From the NCBI GenBank assembly GCA_020205615.1, contig CM035169.1, positions 14,205,258-14,269,257 of the forward strand: DNA of 64,000 nt, given 5' to 3'. The DNA is from Panax quinquefolius. Taxonomy: Eukaryota; Streptophyta; Magnoliopsida; Apiales; Araliaceae. The notes under the pieces are model-generated. The model had not been told where the DNA came from. It saw nothing but the letters and a program-made list of their open reading frames with translations, and searched no databases. A program made the position numbers and the translations under genes. Below, one piece after another: positions 22,216 to 32,806 of the stretch (position 1 is its first letter; each line of letters begins with the position of its first letter).

Positions 22216-22300
22216 AGATTTTTCTTTAAATATGGACCGCCGGATTAAAGTAAATCAATCTGACCGCTCATGGATTGAGTTATTATGCATTTCATTTTCC

Positions 22301-22309
22301 TATAAATAG
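22301..22309 (+). promoter_or_regulatory. LTR-B TATA box
   Basis: TATAAATAG is preceded by TTTTCC and followed by a purine-rich AGAGAGAAACTATAGAGAG leader. It sits about 815 bp inside the LTR. Confidence 0.65.
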
Positions 22310-22539
22310 AAGCTCATTCCTTCATTATTTTCTTATGAATTCAATGAACTCTGTAGAGAGAAACTATAGAGAGAGACTATAGAGAGATAGAAAAAAGTTT
22401 TCATTACTTCACTACTCTTATATCAAGTATTATTTTACTAGTAGTGGATATTATTCTTTTGTATTCAAGAAGAGAACTTCATTATTCCATTTCTTTATTG
22501 TTCGCTTGAATAACCTTTATACGCTGCCAGCTACCCTAT

Positions 22540-22790
22540 ACTTGGTGACATTCTTCTATTATTCGCCTTTATTATTCTGCCGTAATATCCTCGCCTGTGT
22601 ATATACCAACTCGGTTCCATTTTTTATTATTCCGCCTTTATTATTCTCGCTTTAATATCCTCGTCTGCTATACGCCGGACCGGTTCCATCATTTATTATT
22701 CAATTTATTATTCTCGGTTGAACATCCTCGTTCTGCAGTGAATTTCACCGACCGTTTCCGTTATTATTATTCTGCTTGAAATAACCGCCT
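22540..22790 (+). repeat. 59-bp-type tandem repeat in LTR-B
   Basis: Three to four units contain CTTTATTATTC, AATATCCTCG and CGGTTCC cores, matching the array at 11-246. Confidence 0.7.
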
Positions 22791-23732
22791 ATGCCAAGTA
22801 CCGCATGCATGGTGATATTTTTTGTTATTCCATTCTAGATTATACTCAACATTAAAATTTTGACTTATACTCCATGAAATTAGTGGAATATCCTTGATAT
22901 TTGCGCTTCATCCAAAGATCTTTTCATGGAAATATTCTTCCGATCATTCTTGAATTTTATTTTACAAAGAAGTATCATGTTGACAATTTGGACGTTATCG
23001 GTTCCTCGGACAAATTAATTCTTGAACTTGTTTAATCAAATTCTTATATCATTGTCATCATCCTCATGTTTATGTTATGTTAAAAGTCATCTGTGGCTCA
23101 GAAGTGGTGCATGATGGACTTGGTATAATTATGACCGTGGATTATTCGATATAATCATTACCGTAATATTACAAATAATGTGAAAATTAAAAGTCCTCAT
23201 CGTCTGTAGAAGTGTATCGATGGACAATTTTGGTATGATTATGACTATGGATTCTCTTCTACCAAGGGAGCAAAGATGAATTGTTTTATGGCATGATCGG
23301 GATCATTTGATGAAAACACGATTATTTTCGACCCATAAAGTGCATAGATAATTCGTGGTCGTGATACTAAAGAATATCATCGGCCTCAGAGAAAGGTGGA
23401 TGATTTAATGATGTGGATTATTTATCGAAATGAGTCTCAAATGATAAAAGTGATGAAAACTTTTTTAAATCATAAAAGATAGTAGATTCTATTCTCTACT
23501 TGACTTTTTAATAGATCGCTTGTTCTCCACCGCAGCTAAACTTGATGTCTATTGTATTTTATCGCTTTAACATTGTTGAGGCTAATGATAATTTATTCTC
23601 GCATTATCTTAGTCATAATATTTCTATCGGGCTAGTCGAGCTCACCCTTTCTTTCACCGTTTCTTCTCAGAAATGAGAATATAGTTGGGACGAGTCGGGG
23701 AACTGAGTGATGGTCCGAAGGATAAGATTAGT

Positions 23733-23775
23733 AGTCCTCACTATTTTGTGAAATAGTGTGATAATAATTGTAATA
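23733..23775 (+). other. Stem-loop near LTR-B 3' end
   Basis: The perfect inner hairpin is CACTATTT-TGTG-AAATAGTG (23739-23758). The outer arm AGTCCTCA starts at 23733. Its partner reads ATAGACT here, where 1179-1186 has the fully pairing TGAGGACT. Confidence 0.6.
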
Positions 23776-23974
23776 GACTCCTTTCGAGTTTGATAATCTC
23801 TAGTAGACAATAATTGTATTCAAACTCACAGCTTATGTTTTGTCGATTGTACACCATATTACAGATTAGTAAGTTGTATTTGAATTTTGTACCATGTATC
23901 CAAGTGACCCAAGATGGGTGATGTATACCTAATTTTGGGGCGCCACACTTACTAGACTTGTTTTTGAAGTTTTA

Positions 23975-24227
23975 CTCCTCCGTCCCGAGTGATAAAAATT
24001 CTGGTGGACTTTTTACGCATATTAAAAAGAGAAATAAAATGACAAAACTGTTCATAATAATGTCATTAAATATGGAGAGAGAATTAGAATAAGAAAAGTA
24101 TGAGATATTTAATGCTACGTATAATAGGAAAAAATGTGTAAAAGATTGGTTATTAAAGGAAAGAGGACATTTAATATGGGACTACTCAAAATAGTAATAA
24201 GGACTTTTATCCTAGACTTTAGAGGAG
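23975..24227. mobile_element. Stowaway-like MITE
   Basis: The left end CTCCTCCGTCCCGAG is close to the Stowaway terminus CTCCCTCCGTCCC. The right end is TTTAGAGGAG, and the imperfect terminal inverted repeats extend to GATAAAA / TTTTATC. The unit is 253 bp, AT-rich and non-coding, and is flanked by TA at 23973-23974 and 24228-24229. Stowaway elements are mobilised by Tc1/mariner-type transposases. The right terminus is eroded. Confidence 0.75.
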
Positions 24228-24387
24228 TATATCATAACTAGACTGCAAAGATGGCTCAGTTCATGTAGTAAGCCACCCACCTACCATGGGTCGGGCTTTG
24301 GCTTCATTTTTAAGCCCATAAAATTTGGACCATTTTTGCCCTACCATTATGAAAGTCTACCACGAAGGCCCTACCAAATTTCACGAC

Positions 24388-24488
24388 TTTTATTTTTTTT
24401 TAGCAAAATGTAGTGGGTTATGAGGCTTGAACACAAGACTTGTAAGTAAATAAATAAGAGTTCAAACCAACTGAGCTACAACTATTTG
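24388..24488 (-). mobile_element. tRNA-derived SINE-like unit
   Basis: On the minus strand, TGTAGCTCAGTTGGTTTGA (about 24482-24464) matches a pol III A box and TGTTCAAGCCTCA (about 24433-24421) matches a B box, with about 33 bp between. An A-rich tail GCTAAAAAAAAATAAAAG follows at 24404-24387. No cloverleaf closes, so it is not a functional tRNA. It could also be a tRNA-like pseudogene. Confidence 0.55.
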
Positions 24489-24851
24489 TTTTTAATGCAA
24501 TAATATATATGATTATATATTTATATATGTCATATATACTAGTAAATAGTGAGCTACTTGAATTCAAATTTTAATACAAGGAATATGATTACAATTAACT
24601 TTAATTTCAAGCCAAAAGATATTAAGAACAAGGCACAAATGCTTTGTAATATTAGTAAGTGTATTGCTAAAAGGTTCTACCTTTTTTTAGCCGAGAGAGA
24701 TGAGTATATATAATATTGGGACCAACAACTATAAAATATTGAAACAAGAATACCCAAAATCTTGGATGGAATAAAATAAAATATCAGCAACAATATTTGA
24801 TCCGCCACGTATGAGAGGATATTTCTCCAAAATAGTTTTTTCAAAGATTTT

Positions 24852-25348
24852 TGTGACGCCCCCGAAATTAGGTAAACATCACCCATCTTGGGTCGCCAGA
24901 TACATGGTACAGAATTCAAATACAACTTACTAATACAACTGTCGTGTACAATATGATAAAATATAAACTGTGAGTTTGAATACAATTATTGTCTACTAGA
25001 GATTATACAAACTCAAAAGGAGTCCTCATTACAATTATTATCACACTATTTCACAAAATAGTGAGGACTACTAATGTTATCCTCTCGACCATCACTGCTC
25101 CCCGACTCATCCCAAATTTATATTCTCATTTCAAGAGAATAAAGGAAAGAAAGGGTGAACTCAACTAGCCCAAGAAGAAATATTATGACTAAGATAATAT
25201 AGAATAAATTATCATTAGCTTCCAACAATGTTAAACCGATAAAATATAATGTACATCAAGTTTAACTACAATGAACAAGTAATCTATTAAAAGAGTCAAG
25301 AGAGAATAATCTACTATCTTTTATGATTTAAAAGGTTTTTCATCAACG
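24852..25348 (-). repeat. LTR-B fragment (minus), left of nested element 3
   Basis: On the minus strand it ends GGGGGCGTCACA at 24852. It is interrupted at 25348 by a plus LTR-A and resumes at 32807 with collinear sequence. Confidence 0.85.
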
Positions 25349-27050
25349 TAAAACCCCAACTTATTATTAATGAAATTTAATTTTCTATTTATTATTTTGA
25401 AATAAGTAAGGGTTGATTTGATTAATGTGGATAGTTATGGGTAAAATACGCAAATATTTCAAAATAAAGAAGGGTTATAAAATATTCATTGTTGCTTGGG
25501 AATATTCGTTTGTCGTGGAATATTCGTGACCGTCGTGAATATTCGCATTTACCAAGCAAAATGCATGTGTGGGCCCCATAACTGAAAGCGATCGGATGAA
25601 GAAAACGACAAATATAAGTTGTTTAAAAATAACTACAGAATTGTTATCAAGTAATACTATTAAAATACTCGGTGGTTAACACACAAGAAGACACCAGATT
25701 GCACCAATTATTGATTCTTACGTAGAAGGCACCACTCAATAATGGTTACAAGAATTATCGCTCAAAGATTTTATTTTATCGATTTAATAATTGTCATGCG
25801 TTGATATTTTATATCATTGCTTGTTTCAATAATTGTCATTACACAATATTTTCATTTTCAAGCAATAATTCATATTATCCTAATAATATTATTAGATAAC
25901 ATTATCGCAATGTCTAGAAAGTTCAAGTCATAGCCTATATCCTGTTTCAACTAGTAAGTACCGCCTTTTGTGAGGTAAGTGGATATTATTTTTTTTGTAA
26001 TGATATTATTTCTTCAATATCATTACGTTGAAATATCGATCCAAAGTTTTATCAAATTTGGAACTTTTGGTGTCTGAGTTACTATTCACGATACTCAAGA
26101 CTATTCACGATACTTTGACTATTCACGAATACTAAGACTATTCATCTAAAAATGAAAATTTTCTTTTCGTCTAAAATATCTATTCGGATACTAGCTTTGA
26201 TTGTATCCATATTTTGATCATTCTCAATTTTACACCACTATAATTATTTTTGAGGTATTTTTTGGACATGGATAAAACAAAGTACTAATCCTTAATCCTT
26301 AATCCTCGCTATTTTGTTTCAATCGGATTCGCTTTTTTAAAAATATTTTTCATCATCCTCGCTTTTAAATGATAAGATTATTGAATATCTTTGGCCAGAG
26401 GCAAAGATGAATGATTTCTCAAGAATATCTTTGGCCCGTAGCGTAAAAGATGAACAGTGTTTAGATGAATACGAATTAATCGATGAATATCTTTGGCCTG
26501 TAGTGCAAAGATGAATATTTAATTCTATATATATCGATTGATGTTATGTGGATAAAAGATAGACGATGAACTTTTAAATTCATACATGTAAGATAGTAGT
26601 TTGATTCTCTACTTAACTCTTCTAATGAATTATTATTTCACTAATAATATTGATTTAAAATTTGTTGTCTATCAGATTCTATTAGATTTTTCCTCTCGTT
26701 GAAGACTAACGATAATTTGTTGTATATTATCTTAGTCATAATATTCTTTATCGGGCTAATTGAGCTCATCATTTTCCTTTTTGTTCCATTTTTCTCGTGA
26801 GGCGAGAATATAAATGGAAGACGAAGCCTGGGTATGGAATGAAAGTTCTGTAGAGAGTTGTTTAAGTAGTCCTCACCATTTTTGTAAAATAATGTATCAA
26901 TAAATGTGATGAGGATTTATCCGAGTATAGATATTGTCTGAAGATAATATTTGTATACAAAACTCACGCTTTATTGTTGTAATAATAAAGTTGTAGTTGT
27001 TTGATTGACAACTCGTAATGGGTGATGTATACCTATTTTGGGGCGCCACA
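25349..27050 (+). repeat. LTR-A2, 5' LTR of element 3, internally deleted
   Basis: It starts CGTAAAACCCCAACTTATT and ends GGGGCGCCACA. It is 1.70 kb. About 0.88 kb is missing at 25924, where CTAGAAAGTTC runs straight into AAGTCATAGCC. Comparison with 59750 and 60630 shows AAGTTC at both ends of the lost segment. The deletion removes the TATA box, so this LTR probably cannot drive transcription. Confidence 0.85.
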
Positions 27051-27052
27051 AA

Positions 27053-27065
27053 TGGGTATCGTAGC
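27053..27065 (+). other. Primer binding site, element 3
   Basis: TGGGTATCGTAGC lies 2 bp after the LTR end. It matches the iMet-type PBS of the other copies with one extra G. Confidence 0.75.
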
Positions 27066-27232
27066 TAGGATATGATCTCCATGAGATCGGGAATAGTAAT
27101 TGGGGGAGAGACGAAAATCCTTCCGCTAAAGGTGTCCTACCTAAGCTTATTTGTTACTGGGTCAAGATATAAGGATATTATGTGATATATTGATTTCTTT
27201 AATTAACCCTTGTTTTACGACAAGATTTGAGA

Positions 27233-28440
27233 ATGTCGAATCGAGAATATTAACAATGGAAATGAGACTGGGAGACGCTCAGTACTCACCAACGAGGAGA
27301 ACGCAACAGTCGGCAAATGTTCCTCCCGCGAACAACACCAATCGAATGTATGATGAACGAGGGATGTTTAGAAGCTTTTTGCAGCTTCATGCAAAATCGC
27401 ATTTAGGAGACTCGTGTTCAAAATATAGAGAGAAATGATAAGAATTCACGGGTTTGTCACAAACCAAGCAGCTTCAAAGAGTCGGGACCACCGCATTTAA
27501 GGAAAGCCGATCCGATCACGGCGTAAACATGGGTCAAGCAAATTACCAAGATATTCGATGTCTTGGGATGCACGGAGGAACAGAAGGTTCCATTCGCCAC
27601 TTTTATGTTCCGTATGGGCGGGGATCATCGGGTGGGAGTCTCATGAAGTGTACCCATCCAAATTAAGACTCAAAGATTTACTTGGGAGACATTTCAAACT
27701 ATTTAATGACAAATACTTTCCTCGAAAGTGTTCGTCGTATGAAGGAAGTGGAGTTCATCGATTAGAACAAAACAACACGACGGTTGTCTCAAAGACGAGG
27801 CAAAGTTTGCAGAGTTATCCAGTTCAGACCTCATTTGGTGGAGAATGAGGAACGATGACGCTGGATGTTTCTCGAGAGGTTCAAACCCTTATACGACAAT
27901 ATTTCATTTCTCATAAATTTTCTCTCTTCGACATGTTGTTAATGTGGCTCAATTGTTAGAAATGAGATAACGAGTATGTTCAACCGAGGGACCATAACCA
28001 GGATCGTACTGTAGATAAAGCAATAATGTAATAATGATAACCAAATGGAGAAAGAATCGAATTTGACAAAAATGGTAATCACTCCGGTGGTAATCATGGC
28101 CATGAAAATAGAAGAAGCGAGTCGAGGAGATTTTAAAAAGAGGAGATTTAACAACTACTATGTGAAGACGACAAAAATGTTTCGGCAAGAACTTGTTTCT
28201 AAGGGAGGAGAACGACCACCCATTATATGCTATAAATGCGAAAAAGAGGATATATCACCAAACCGCCCACAACAGCTCAAGGTATGCTATAATTATGGAA
28301 AGGAAGGACATATCGCTTCGAGATTGTACGGTAGCGAAAACTAGTTCAATGGGGATTCGACTCAAAAGATCGTCCCTGTAAAAGTCAAAGTCAATCTGCC
28401 CGGAAGTCGCGCTTGTTGTGATCGTCAAAATGCGAGAACC
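27233..28440 (+). pseudogene. gag: gag of element 3
   Basis: The ATG at 27233 begins the MSNRE-like start. Capsid pieces are at about 27450-27860 (GQANYQDIRCLGMHGG, FNDKYFPRK, EGSGVHRL). The nucleocapsid is readable in one frame at 28045-28344: a basic linker, then CYKCEKEDISPN and CYNYGKEGHIASR. The first knuckle lacks its G-H and the second has Tyr for its second Cys, so both look damaged as read. Small indels break the frame repeatedly. Confidence 0.85.
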
Positions 28441-28965
28441 CAAACGAGGTGATCACGGTAAGCTATTTATAAATTCATGCGAAGTTTATACCTTTACTTG
28501 ATACCGGGTATACCCATTCATTTATCTCTCCTACTTGTGCTCAACGCTTAAACTCGACCGGAGAAATTAGACTTTCGACCTATCTCATGGAAACTCCGCT
28601 AGATAAACTTTCATCACATCCATCGCTTATAAATCTTGTTTGATTCAAGTTGGCACCATTACCTTACCTCGTTGACCTTATCTCTTTAAAGATACTTGCT
28701 TTTGATGTTATTTTAGGGATTGATTGTTAACTACTCATCACGCCAAAATTGATTGTTTTCGTACGGTCATTAGTTTTCATATTCCTAACCAACCCGTTGT
28801 ATGCGAATTCATTCAAGCAACTAAACCATTAAAATCAATCACCGCCATATCTAATCATAAAGCTATTCGCTTATTGAAAAACGGATGTCAAGCTTTCTTA
28901 GCTCATGTTATGGATTTGAATAAAGACACGCCAAATTTGAATAATATTCCCGCATATTATTGAAT
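28441..28965 (+). pseudogene. Aspartic protease region of element 3
   Basis: The active-site stretch is at about 28495-28530 (GATACCGGGTATACCCATTC, D-T-G-.-T-H-S). The linker frame from 28724 to 28963 carries LTTHHAKIDCFRTVISFHIP, NHKAIRLLKNGCQAFLAHV and LNKDTPNLNN, and is one of the best-kept stretches of this linker in the window. This retropepsin would process gag-pol. Confidence 0.8.
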
Positions 28966-29835
28966 TTCCCGACGATTTCTCAAGAACTTCCTGGCCTACC
29001 CTCGTAACGTGAAGTTGAATTCTTTATTGATCTTAAACTCCGTATAAAGCCCATTTCTAAAACCCCATATCGAATGGCTCCTATCAACTTCGTGGAGTTA
29101 AAGGTCCAACTACAGAATTGTTGGACATCGGCTTTCATCTGGCCCCAAGACATCTCCTCGGGTGCCCTGCTGCTTTATTCAGAAAGAAGAAAGATGGGAG
29201 ATGCGACTTTCAGTATTAACTATCTGGAATTAAACCATGTCACCATCAAGAATAGTATCCTCACCTCGTGATTGATGACTTGTTTGACCAATTGCAAGGG
29301 CACAATTCTTTCAAAATCGATCTTCGCTCGATATCATTAGTCAAGATTAGAACTCGAGGATATTCCAAAGACCGCCGTAACTCCTAGATGGGCATTATGA
29401 ATTCTTAGTCATGTCTTTCTGACCGACTAATGCTCCCCGTGGCTTTCATGGATATGATGAACCGAGTATTCAAGGAATATTAGATCGCTTGTTGTTGTTT
29501 TATTGATGACATCCTCATATATTCTAAAAGTCGTGAAGATCATGAGCACCATTTGAAGTCGGGTACTCCAAAGGCTTCGTGAAAACAAATTATATGCCAA
29601 ATTGAAGAAATGCGAGTTCGCTCGAGGAAGTAGCATTTCTTGGGCACGGGTGTCAAAACATGGAGTATCCGTGGACCCGCCAAGATCAAAGCAATACAAA
29701 GTTGGAGCAACCGTTTCAGGACCAAGTACGAGCTCGGGTCTAAATTTCGGTTATTATCGGAGATTCGTGGAAGGGGTTTCTCGAATCGCTACTCCATTAA
29801 CTCAAATAACTCGAAAGGATACAAAATTCGTTTGA
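28966..29835 (+). pseudogene. pol: Reverse transcriptase of element 3
   Basis: Blocks in order are MAPINFVELKVQLQN at 29074, LNHVTIKNS near 29230, KIDLRS-like near 29315, MSFxxTNAP near 29412, the catalytic box F-I-D-D at 29499-29510 (TTTATTGATGAC, intact) and [13 protein letters not shown] near 29600. The connection [20 protein letters not shown] is at 29745-29805. This is the only one of the three RT copies whose catalytic Asp pair reads intact. The frame is broken by indels between blocks. Confidence 0.9.
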
Positions 29836-30330
29836 GCGAAGAACGCGAGAAGAGTTTCCAAGAGATTAAGAGAAGACTTATTTCAAAGACTGCTCTAACA
29901 ATACCATCCGGTTCGGATGGATTTGTTATCTACAAATGATGCTTCGTGCAAAGGGTTGTGGATATGTTCTCACGCAACGTGGAAAGTCATAGCCTACGCC
30001 TCATGACAACTTAAAGAATATGAGAGGAATTATCCTACCATGATCTAGAGTCAGCAAAGCAAAGCTCGCGCTTAAAGATATGGAGGCACTATCTATATGA
30101 GGAGAAAATGGAGATATATTCGCACCATAAAAGCCTTAAATATTTCTTCACTCAAAAGAACTCAATACGCATCAATGACGCTGGCTCGAGCTATCGAAAG
30201 ACTACGACCACACTATTCAATACCATCCCGAAAAGCGAAACGGTAAATGGTACGCATCGAGTAGAAAGATTATATGCGTGAATGAGTGCGATGATGTCAA
30301 GTATACGACAGAGCCAACTTTAATAGAAAA
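29836..30330 (+). pseudogene. pol: RNase H of element 3
   Basis: Pieces corresponding to [15 protein letters not shown] (29920-29960), the [17 protein letters not shown] region (29985-30040), KIWRHYLY (30075-30100) and [13 protein letters not shown] (30120-30160) can be read over several frames. It links to integrase through a region matching 10290-10470. Confidence 0.8.
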
Positions 30331-31555
30331 GTTAAGGTCGCTTCAAGCCACCCAATCGGAGAAATGATGCGTATGACGAAGAAAGTACAAGAAGGAGCTA
30401 TTCCTAAGCGAGAATTGATGAAGAAGGAATACTTCGAGTCCACCTGCACTTTGTGTCCCTAACGACTCGATTTGAAGTGCAAGATTACGATGGAGGCACA
30501 CAATACACCATTTGCAATCCATTCTTGAAAGTACTAAATGTATCGTGATCTTCGACATACATTTTGGTGGAACAATACGAAGAGAGAGATTGCAAAGTTT
30601 ATCTCAATGTGTTTAACTTGTCAACGGTAAAAGGCGAGCATCTAGTACCTAAGGGTCCTTGCAGAACCACTCGAGATTCAAATGGAAGGGGAACACATTA
30701 CCATGGATTTCAAGTATGGGTCTTCCTACGGCTTTCTCAAGGCATCAATGCTATTTGGGTTATTGTTTATAGATTAACCAAGTCTGCTTTCATTTCTCAC
30801 TTGATACGGAGACTTATTCCTCGAACGCCTTGCTAGTATATATGTAAATGAGATTGTGAGGTTACATGGCATGCCAAGATCCATAGTTTCGGATCGCGAC
30901 CCAAGATTCACTTCAAGATTTCGGGTTAGCTTATAAAAAGCTATGGGCACGGATTTATTTATCTGTCAAGATACCATCCTCAAACGGATGGACAATCGTA
31001 GAGGATTATTCAAACTCTTGAAGATCTATTAAGACTCAGGTCCTGTACTTCAAGGCGCTTGGATAAGTATTTACCATTAGTGGAATTCTCCTACAACAAC
31101 AGCTTATCGCAAGTATAGTGTGGCTCCATTCAAGCATTATATGGACGAAAGTGTCGCTATCCAATATGTTGGGATGAGGTGGGTGAAGAACATTGTTGGA
31201 ACCCGAAAGTTAAGACGTATGACTCACCAAAAAGATCCAAATGATTCGACAACGATACAAACTAAGACAAGATCGACAAAGAGTTATGCGATCTTCATCG
31301 AAAGGACGGAATTTAGTATAGGGATCATGTATTGTTGCGAGTTGCTCCATGGAAGGGAGTTACAAGATTTGGGAAAAGAGAGGAAAGCTCAATCCACGAT
31401 TTATCGTCCATTTCAAATTCTCGACCGAATAGAAATGTAGCCTATGAACTTGCAAGCATACTCCGAGTATGCCTCGTGTTCATAATGTGTTTCACATATC
31501 TCAGATCCGAAATATGTGAAAGAACCGAACCACGCTTATAGAAGTTAGAACCGAT
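30331..31555 (+). pseudogene. pol: Integrase of element 3
   Basis: The HHCC zinc-binding part is at about 30530-30630 (MYRDLRHTFWWNN). Core pieces are ITMDF near 30700, GINAIWVIV and RLTKSAF near 30735-30800, SDRDPRF at 30889-30910 with the second catalytic Asp intact, and HPQTDGQS near 30975-30998, followed by a disrupted catalytic Glu codon (TCGTAGAGG). The C-terminal GPY module is at about 31340-31460 (KGVTRFGK, NVAYELAS). Confidence 0.85.
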
Positions 31556-31750
31556 TTAAATAGCCAAGACTTAACGTATGGGAGGTACCGCCAAGATCTT
31601 GGATAGAAGGAAGATGTCCTACGCCAAGAAAGATCATACCACAAGTTAAAGTTTGTGGAGGAATCATGCTATGTAGGAAATGACCGGGAATTGAAATGGA
31701 AATGAAAGCGAGGTATCCTCACCTTTTCAAACACCAGTACGTATGTCAAT
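31556..31750 (+). pseudogene. Chromodomain of element 3
   Basis: The sequence of DLTYEEVP (about 31570), KILDRKE and IPQVKVLWRNHA (about 31635-31670), then RYPHLF (about 31715) is readable across frames. It precedes the conserved pre-PPT block GAGGACGAAATTTCATAAGG. Confidence 0.8.
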
Positions 31751-31769
31751 TTCGAGGACGAAATTTCAT

Positions 31770-31780
31770 AAGGAGGGAGG
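31770..31780 (+). other. Polypurine tract, element 3
   Basis: AAGGAGGGAGG lies before TCAGTAAGACCCC. The LTR start has CAG where other copies have TG. Confidence 0.8.
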
Positions 31781-32806
31781 TCAGTAAGACCCCAACTTAT
31801 TATTAATGAAATTTAATTTTCTATTTATTATTTTGAAATAGTAAGGGTTGATTTGATTAATGTGGATAGTTATGGGTAAAATACGCAAATATTTCAAAAT
31901 AAGCAAGTGGTTATAAAATATTCATTGTTGTTTGAATATTCGTTTCGTCGTGGAATATTCGAACTGCGTCAGGAATATTCGTATTTACTACAGCAAATGC
32001 ATGCAGGGCCCCTATAACTGGAAAAATGATGGATGAAGAAAACGACAAATATAAGTTGTTTAAAATAACTACAGTATTGTTACCAAGCTAATACTATTAA
32101 AATACTTTGAGGTTAATACACAAGAAGATTGACCTGTATCGTTGCACCAATTATCGATTCTTACGTAAGAAGGCACTACTCAATAATGGTTACATAAATT
32201 ATCGATCAAGATTTTATTTTATTGATTTAATAATTGTCATGTTGATATTTTATATTGTCGTTGTTTCAATAATTGTCATTACACGATTTTTCATTATCAA
32301 GCAATAATTCATATTATCTCGTGATGAACTTTTAAATTCATATATGTAAGATAGAGTTTGCATTCTCTACTTAACTCTTCTAATGAATTATTATTTCCGC
32401 CAATAAGATTGATTTAAATCATTGTCTATCAGATTCTATTAGATTTTTCCTCGTCAAGACTAACGATAATTTGTCAGATATTATCTTAGTCATAATATTC
32501 TTTATCGGGCTAGTTGAGCTCACCCTTTCCTTTTGTTCCATTTTTCTCGTGAGGCGAGAATATATGAAGATTTAGCCTGGGGATGGAATGAAAGTTCTAG
32601 AGAGAGTTGTTTAGTAGTCCTCACCATTTTTGTTAAATAATGTATCAATAAATATGATGAGGATTTATCGAGTATAGATATTATCTGTAAGATAATATTT
32701 GTATACAAACTCAGCTTTATTGTTGTAATAATAAAGTTGTAGTTGTTTCGCACTATGTATCGACAACTTAGAATGCGTGATGTATACCTATTTTGGGGGC
32801 GCCACA
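31781..32806 (+). repeat. LTR-A2, 3' LTR of element 3, internally deleted
   Basis: It is only 1.03 kb. After CAATAATTCATATTATC (32319) it jumps to GATGAACTTTTAAATTCATA, losing about 1.6 kb compared with 59185-61760, including the TATA box and leader repeats. It ends GGGGGCGCCACA. Confidence 0.85.

Larger units (their letters stand above)
21486..23947 (+). repeat. Complete LTR-B (plus)
   Basis: This is the reference LTR-B copy, 2,462 bp, TGTGAAACCCC to TTTTGGGGCGCCACA. In order it contains AT-rich 110-bp repeats (21955-22215), a TATA box (22301), GAGAGA-rich leader sequence, a 59-bp-type array (22540-22790), GTAGTGCAT-type units (23090-23400) and the stem-loop (23733-23775). No PBS follows, so it is a 3' LTR. 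Confidence 0.88.
23948..24851. other. Host DNA island between two facing LTR-B ends
   Basis: These 904 bp differ from all retrotransposon sequence in the window. They contain a Stowaway-like MITE and a tRNA-derived SINE-like unit. The rest (24230-24387 and 24489-24851) is AT-rich, with a (AT)n-like stretch at 24505-24540, and shows no convincing gene. Confidence 0.7.
25349..32806 (+). mobile_element. Tekay/Del-type element 3 with shortened LTRs
   Basis: This plus-strand element of 7.46 kb is nested in a minus LTR-B. The internal region is complete (PBS, gag, protease, RT, RNase H, integrase, chromodomain, PPT). Both LTRs carry large internal deletions, which differ from each other. The left flank ends TTCATCAA and the right flank starts ATCATCAAG, compatible with a 5-bp duplication (ATCAA/ATCAT). 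Confidence 0.88.

Noticed and set aside
24421..24488. A tRNA gene
   Set aside because: A and B box matches are present, but no acceptor or anticodon stem can be closed and an A-rich tail follows. A SINE-like unit fits better.
24490..24851. Exon or promoter of a host gene in the island
   Set aside because: The frame at 24985-24677 is AT-rich, crosses the LTR boundary and has no known domain or splice pattern.
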